Below are positions 7,907 to 10,597 of a stretch of DNA of 10,597 nucleotides, piece by piece. Each line of letters opens with the position of its first letter. Positions within the stretch are counted from its first letter, which is position 1. A model generated the notes under the pieces. That model was given only the letters and a program-made list of their open reading frames with translations. It searched no databases and had not been told where the DNA came from. The translations under genes were made by a program, and so were the position numbers. This DNA comes from an uncultured Lachnospiraceae bacterium (GTDB lineage: Bacteria; Bacillota; Clostridia; Lachnospirales; Lachnospiraceae): the NCBI GenBank assembly GCA_902783295.1, contig CACZQT010000233.1:1-10597 (forward strand), written 5' to 3'.

Positions 7907-9265
7907 ATGGCGAAAGTGAAGACGACAGCGTTCTTTTGTACGGAATGCGGGAATGAATTTTCAAAATGGACCGGGCAGTGCCCTTCCTGCCATGCCTGGA
8001 ACACACTGGTAGAGGCGCCAAAACGGAGCAGCCTATCTGAATCTGTCCGGTCAGCCGGGCACCTTGCGGTTCCTGTTACCCTGGATGAAATTGACGAAAG
8101 CCGGGAGGAGCGTTTTTCTTCCGGCTTTTCTGAACTGGATACGGTTCTGGGCGGTGGAATCGTTCCGGGATCCCTGGTGCTTGTGGGCGGCGACCCCGGT
8201 ATAGGAAAATCGACTCTGCTGCTGCAGACCTGCCGGCATGTATCCGCCGCGGGACGGAGAGTGCTGTACATTTCCGGAGAGGAATCGCTGCGCCAGCTGA
8301 AAATGCGGGCACTGCGTATCGGAACTTTCACAGCGGACATGACTTTTCTGTGCGAGACACGGCTGGAAACCATTGCCGAGGTACTGCGGGAAAGAACGCC
8401 GGAAATGGTTGTCATTGATTCCATTCAGACAATGTCCAGAGACAGTACGGAAAGCGCTCCCGGCAGCCCGGCACAGATCCGGGAATGCACGAACCTTCTG
8501 CTGCAGCTGGCAAAAGGTCTGGGGATGGCGGTTTTTATCGTAGGTCATGTGACCAAAGAAGGCACCGTGGCAGGACCCAGAATGCTGGAACATATGGTGG
8601 ATACGGTGCTTTATTTCGAAGGAGACCGTTCCGCCTCTTATCGGATTATCCGGGCCGTGAAGAACCGTTTTGGATCTACCAATGAGATCGGTGTGTTTGA
8701 TATGCAGGGAGATGGCCTGCATGAGGTAAGGAATCCTTCCGAATTTCTGCTGGCGGGACGTCCTGAGGACGCTTCCGGGACGGTCTGTTCCTGCGCGATG
8801 GAAGGGACGCGTCCGATTCTGCTGGAGATTCAGGCACTGGTAACACGCACCAATTTCGGAAATCCCCGGCGTACAGCTGCGGGAGCTGATTACAGCCGTA
8901 TGAACCTGCTGATGGCCGTGCTGGAGAAAAGGGCAGGGCTCAGGCTGAATGAATGCGATGCTTATCTCAATATCGCCGGAGGCATGCGGCTTTCAGAGCC
9001 GGCGCTGGACCTGGCAATCGCTGCAGCCGTGATTTCCAGCTACAGGGACCGCGCGACAGACGGAAAAACAGTGGTTTTCGGAGAAGTGGGACTGGCCGGG
9101 GAAGTCCGGGCAGTGCCGCATGCCGAACGAAGAGCTGCGGAAGCGGCCAGGCAGGGCTTCACTACCTGCATTCTGCCGGAGGCATCCGCAAGGCGCTTCA
9201 AGGCGCCGGAGGGGATGAAACTGACAGGTGTGCGGAATATCGCGGAAGCGGTGGCCGTGCTCTGA
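7907..9265 (+). CDS. radA: DNA repair protein RadA (RecA-like branch-migration helicase)
   Basis: RadA (also called Sms) is a cytoplasmic RecA-family ATPase that drives branch migration and processes recombination intermediates. The 452 residues match the usual length. A four-cysteine zinc finger (Cys11, 14, 25, 28) opens the protein. The RecA-like core carries Walker A GGDPGIGKST (Lys101), a Walker B-like MVVIDSIQT, and the RadA-specific KNRFG motif at 252-256. The C-terminal third is the Lon-protease-like domain, with NIAGGMRLSEPALDLA and GEVGLAGEVRAV; the family is not an active protease. AGGAG at 7897-7901 precedes the ATG by 5 nt. The gene lies 24 bp after the 137-residue protein and probably shares its transcript with clpC, a neighbourhood seen in many Bacillota. 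No convincing terminator follows; the tRNA promoter begins 64 bp downstream. Confidence 0.97.
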   Translation: MAKVKTTAFFCTECGNEFSKWTGQCPSCHAWNTLVEAPKRSSLSESVRSAGHLAVPVTLDEIDESREERFSSGFSELDTVLGGGIVPGSLVLVGGDPGIGKSTLLLQTCRHVSAAGRRVLYISGEESLRQLKMRALRIGTFTADMTFLCETRLETIAEVLRERTPEMVVIDSIQTMSRDSTESAPGSPAQIRECTNLLLQLAKGLGMAVFIVGHVTKEGTVAGPRMLEHMVDTVLYFEGDRSASYRIIRAVKNRFGSTNEIGVFDMQGDGLHEVRNPSEFLLAGRPEDASGTVCSCAMEGTRPILLEIQALVTRTNFGNPRRTAAGADYSRMNLLMAVLEKRAGLRLNECDAYLNIAGGMRLSEPALDLAIAAAVISSYRDRATDGKTVVFGEVGLAGEVRAVPHAERRAAEAARQGFTTCILPEASARRFKAPEGMKLTGVRNIAEAVAVL

Positions 9266-9329
9266 GGGAAGACCTGCTTTTTCCCATTGCGAAAGGTTCT
9301 GAACCGCAGCGCATTTCCTGAAAAAGCGG

Positions 9330-9358
9330 TTGACAGGCGTCAACTTGGGTGCTATACT
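9330..9358 (+). promoter_or_regulatory. Sigma-70/SigA-type promoter for tRNA-Trp
   Basis: TTGACA (9330-9335), a perfect -35, is separated by 17 bp from TATACT (9353-9358), a near-consensus -10. The predicted start is near 9365, about 28 nt before the mature tRNA. The -35 is part of an inverted repeat TTGAC-AGGC-GTCAA (9330-9343). A further 7-bp stem with one G-U pair, GTCGGCT/AGCTGAC (9365-9371 and 9377-9383), would sit at the very 5' end of the tRNA leader. Confidence 0.85.
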
Positions 9359-9392
9359 CATCAAGTCGGCTAAAAAAGCTGACAGAGAGTGT

Positions 9393-9463
9393 AGGGGCAT
9401 AGTTCAATGGCAGAACAGTGGTCTCCAAAACCATCGATGTGAGTTCGACTCTTACTGCCCCTG
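9393..9463 (+). tRNA. tRNA-Trp (anticodon CCA)
   Basis: A full cloverleaf can be drawn. The acceptor stem AGGGGCA (9393-9399) pairs with TGCCCCT (9456-9462), with discriminator G9463. The D-stem is GTTC/GAAC (9402-9405 and 9413-9416). The anticodon stem GTGGT/ACCAT encloses loop CTCCAAA, with anticodon CCA at 9425-9427, reading UGG. The T-arm is GTGAG-TTCGACT-CTTAC (9439-9455). The 3' CCA is not encoded (the next bases are CTG), so it must be added after processing. The gene is monocistronic, with its own promoter and terminator. Confidence 0.96.
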
Positions 9464-9466
9464 CTG

Positions 9467-9500
9467 AAAAAGACGTCCGGAAGTTCCGGACGTCTTTTTT
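9467..9500. terminator. Bidirectional intrinsic terminator between tRNA-Trp and the MerR gene
   Basis: The core stem AGACGTCCGGA (9471-9481) pairs perfectly with TCCGGACGTCT (9485-9495) around the loop AGT. Flanking A-runs (9467-9470) pair with T's (9496-9499). The plus strand ends in six T's (9495-9500), and the minus strand reads out into five T's, so the element can end both the tRNA transcript and the convergent regulator transcript. The MerR gene stops 28 bp away. Confidence 0.92.
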
Positions 9501-9528
9501 CGCAATAAACCCGGAGGGCGTGCGAAGC

Positions 9529-10257
9529 CTATTTTCCGCAGTAGATCTGGATGGCATCGCAGGCAAACTGCGCGGTTCCTTGACCTCCATAGCTGTCGAT
9601 ATTGGTCGTAAAATCTCCGCCGGCGGCATACATCTTTCCGAGACCGCTCAGGATTTCTTTTGTGCATCTGTAGAAATGTTCCGTGATGAAATCCTGCAGT
9701 TTTTTCACCAGAGCCTGTGCCTTTTCCGAAGCAGGATCCGTGTCCCGTATCTCTCCCATTTCCCGGAAGATGTCCATCAGCTGCCGGGAGATGTCCGCCG
9801 TTTCTTCCGGTTTTCGCCCTTTGCTTTTCTGCTCGAATTCTTTATAGGCTTCCGTAGTTCCCCAGGAAGCTTTGGCCTGCGCTGCGTATTCGTCGATTTT
9901 ACCGGTGTCAAATGCGTCAAATGCCAATTTCTTCACCTCCATCATTTTTATTCCACGGGCAAGATCAATCAGGTTTTCGAGATGCTCCTTTTTCAGCGTG
10001 AGGAGCCGGATCTGCTGCTCCAGCGCTTTATTCCTGTCAAAATCCGGGCGGTTCACGATAGCTTGAATGTCTTTCAGAGGAAACTGAAGCTCCCGGAACA
10101 GTAAGATCTGCTGGAGCTTTTCCAGGGCTGCATCGTCATACAGCCTGTAACCGGAACCGGTGTACTCCGTGGGATGAAGCAGCCCGATCCTGTCATAGTA
10201 TTGCAGGGTGCGTATACTCACGCCTGTCAATTCACTCACCTGATGTACTGTTCTCAT
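9529..10257 (-). CDS. MerR-family transcriptional regulator with TipAS-like effector domain
   Basis: This is a 242-residue cytoplasmic DNA-binding regulator of the TipAL/Mta type, which bends MerR-type promoters when an effector binds. Residues 1-70 are the winged helix-turn-helix: VHQVSELTGVSIRTLQYYDRIGLL, then the wing GYRLYDDAALEKLQQI. Residues about 75-112 form the dimerising coiled coil. Residues about 113-242 match the TipAS antibiotic-recognition fold: WGTTEAYKEFEQ (Trp132), HFYRCTKEILSGLGKMY (Cys198), then DFTTNIDSYGGQGTAQF and a final AIQIYC. TipAS-type domains bind hydrophobic antibiotics or other amphipathic ligands; the ligand here is unknown. The ATG is supported by AGGAGG on the minus strand (10267-10272), 9 nt away. 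The upstream promoter has a MerR-type geometry, so self-activation is likely. No transporter or resistance gene adjoins it in the window. Confidence 0.93.
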   Translation of the reverse strand: MRTVHQVSELTGVSIRTLQYYDRIGLLHPTEYTGSGYRLYDDAALEKLQQILLFRELQFPLKDIQAIVNRPDFDRNKALEQQIRLLTLKKEHLENLIDLARGIKMMEVKKLAFDAFDTGKIDEYAAQAKASWGTTEAYKEFEQKSKGRKPEETADISRQLMDIFREMGEIRDTDPASEKAQALVKKLQDFITEHFYRCTKEILSGLGKMYAAGGDFTTNIDSYGGQGTAQFACDAIQIYCGK

Positions 10258-10291
10258 AGAGTTATTCCTCCTCTCTGCCCATGTTGACTAC

Positions 10292-10322
10292 ACTATACAC
10301 TATGACGTAACGTCAGAGTCAA
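10292..10322 (-). promoter_or_regulatory. MerR-type promoter and operator of the TipAS-like regulator
   Basis: Read on the minus strand, TTGACT (-35, plus positions 10317-10322) and TATAGT (-10, 10292-10297) are separated by 19 bp, two more than optimal. This is the overlong spacer typical of MerR-activated promoters. The spacer contains a perfect palindrome, TGACGT-A-ACGTCA on the plus strand (10303-10315), as the likely operator. An outer 8-bp inverted repeat, TGTTGACT (10282-10289) and AGTCAACA (10317-10324), frames the region. An A/T-run (10326-10338) just upstream of the -35 could act as an UP element. The predicted RNA start near 10285 gives a leader of about 27 nt. Confidence 0.85.
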
Positions 10323-10453
10323 CAGTTTTTTCCAAAAACGTATCTGATACATACTTGCTTATTGTGCTCTTTCAATGAGTTCCATAACTTGCTAATGCTC
10401 TCTAATAACTGAGAGACCTCTAAGGTTGCTATACTACAGAAATTACAAGCTGA
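10323..10453. other. AT-rich non-coding stretch upstream of the MerR gene
   Basis: This stretch is clearly more AT-rich than the genes around it and contains no supportable open frame. It includes a small GTTTTT-TCC-AAAAAC dyad (10325-10339), weak CTCTC/GAGAG complementarity near 10399-10415, and an isolated TATACT (10430-10435) without a matching -35. I see no RNA gene in it. Confidence 0.5.
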
Positions 10454-10466
10454 GTGACCGGGTCAC
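10454..10466. repeat. 13-bp perfect palindrome next to the direct repeats
   Basis: GTGACC-G-GGTCAC (10454-10466) is a perfect odd-centred dyad. It ends two bases before the TGTTAAAG (10469) that precedes the direct repeats. It could be a protein-binding site or an insertion target; nothing else identifies it. Confidence 0.7.
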
Positions 10467-10468
10467 CA

Positions 10469-10597
10469 TGTTAAAGGGTGCGTCCTCGATATTGTCTCAC
10501 CATATAAGCGGTGCGTCCGCGATATTGTCTCACCGCAGGACGGTGTCGGAGGGGCTGCCGGGTTCTAGCCGCCTCATCTTGGCTTCTCGGGCGTCGC
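10469..10597. mobile_element. Possible terminus of a mobile element running off the window
   Basis: From TGTTAAAG at 10469 inward the sequence carries two near-identical 25-bp repeats and then turns GC-rich. Multiple repeats at an end that starts with TG (reading CA-3' on the other strand) are known for IS21-family elements, whose transposase binds them. On the minus strand one frame is open from the window edge to a TGA at 10530-10532 (21 codons, ending in PGSPSDTVLR), and another is open to a TAA at 10471-10473. Either could be the tail of a transposase gene, or chance. No transposase domain is visible, so the family is a guess and the boundary is uncertain. Confidence 0.35.
10477..10534. 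repeat. Pair of 25-bp direct repeats, 33-bp period
   Basis: Copy 1 (10477-10501) and copy 2 (10510-10534) agree at 24 of 25 bases, differing only at the tenth base (T versus G). Both begin GGTGCGTCC and end GATATTGTCTCACC. The GGTG/CACC ends are complementary, extended to GCGGTG/CACCGC around copy 2. An 8-bp spacer, ATATAAGC, separates them, so equivalent positions are 33 bp (about three helical turns) apart, as expected for sites bound on one DNA face. Confidence 0.9.

Noticed and set aside
9266..9328. Terminator after radA
   Set aside because: Only weak pairings (GGGAA/TTCCC, GGTT/AACC) are possible, and there is no T-run after a stable stem.
9418..10104. 228-codon plus-strand open frame opposite the MerR gene
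   Set aside because: It starts inside the tRNA-Trp anticodon stem, crosses the terminator hairpin, and lies opposite a clear MerR/TipAS protein.
10430..10435. Plus-strand promoter at TATACT in the AT-rich stretch
   Set aside because: No -35-like hexamer lies at 16-18 bp, and no supportable gene follows.
10477..10534. CRISPR array
   Set aside because: There are only two copies, with an 8-bp spacer far shorter than any CRISPR spacer, and no cas gene.

Overview
The window looks like chromosomal DNA from an anaerobic, gut- or rumen-type Clostridia (Bacillota). The evidence is a GC-rich clostridial coding style, strong AGGAG-type ribosome sites, a ClpC (not ClpB) unfoldase upstream of radA, a DUF6273-type surface protein, and a tRNA-Trp without an encoded CCA. 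I cannot name the genus.

Layout. Positions 1-1434 hold the 3' part of a membrane protein: an acidic tandem repeat, helical segments, one transmembrane helix and a DUF6273-like C-terminal domain. The same strand then carries ilvD (1481-3148) and the catalytic acetohydroxyacid synthase gene ilvB (3195-4874), two branched-chain amino acid genes 46 bp apart. No ilvN or ilvC is present. A perfect 13-bp-stem hairpin without a U-tract (4881-4910) separates ilvB from clpC (4941-7388). It is followed by a conserved-looking 137-residue protein of unknown function (7469-7882) and radA (7907-9265). This resembles the common clpC-radA neighbourhood, but the usual ctsR-mcsA-mcsB genes are missing upstream and one gene is inserted between clpC and radA.

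After radA comes a self-contained tRNA-Trp unit: consensus promoter (9330-9358), tRNA (9393-9463) and an intrinsic terminator (9467-9500). The terminator also works in reverse for the convergent minus-strand gene, a MerR-family regulator with a TipAS-like ligand domain (9529-10257). The promoter of that gene (10292-10322) has the 19-bp spacer and central palindrome expected of a MerR-type operator, which suggests autoregulation.

The last 340 bases (10258-10597) contain no confirmed gene. They hold the MerR promoter, an AT-rich stretch, a 13-bp palindrome, and two 25-bp direct repeats with a 33-bp period that look like the end of a mobile element running off the window.

Most of the window is ordinary housekeeping sequence. 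The parts most worth a second look are the repeat pair at 10477-10534, the 137-residue protein between clpC and radA, the U-less hairpin before clpC, and the MerR operator.
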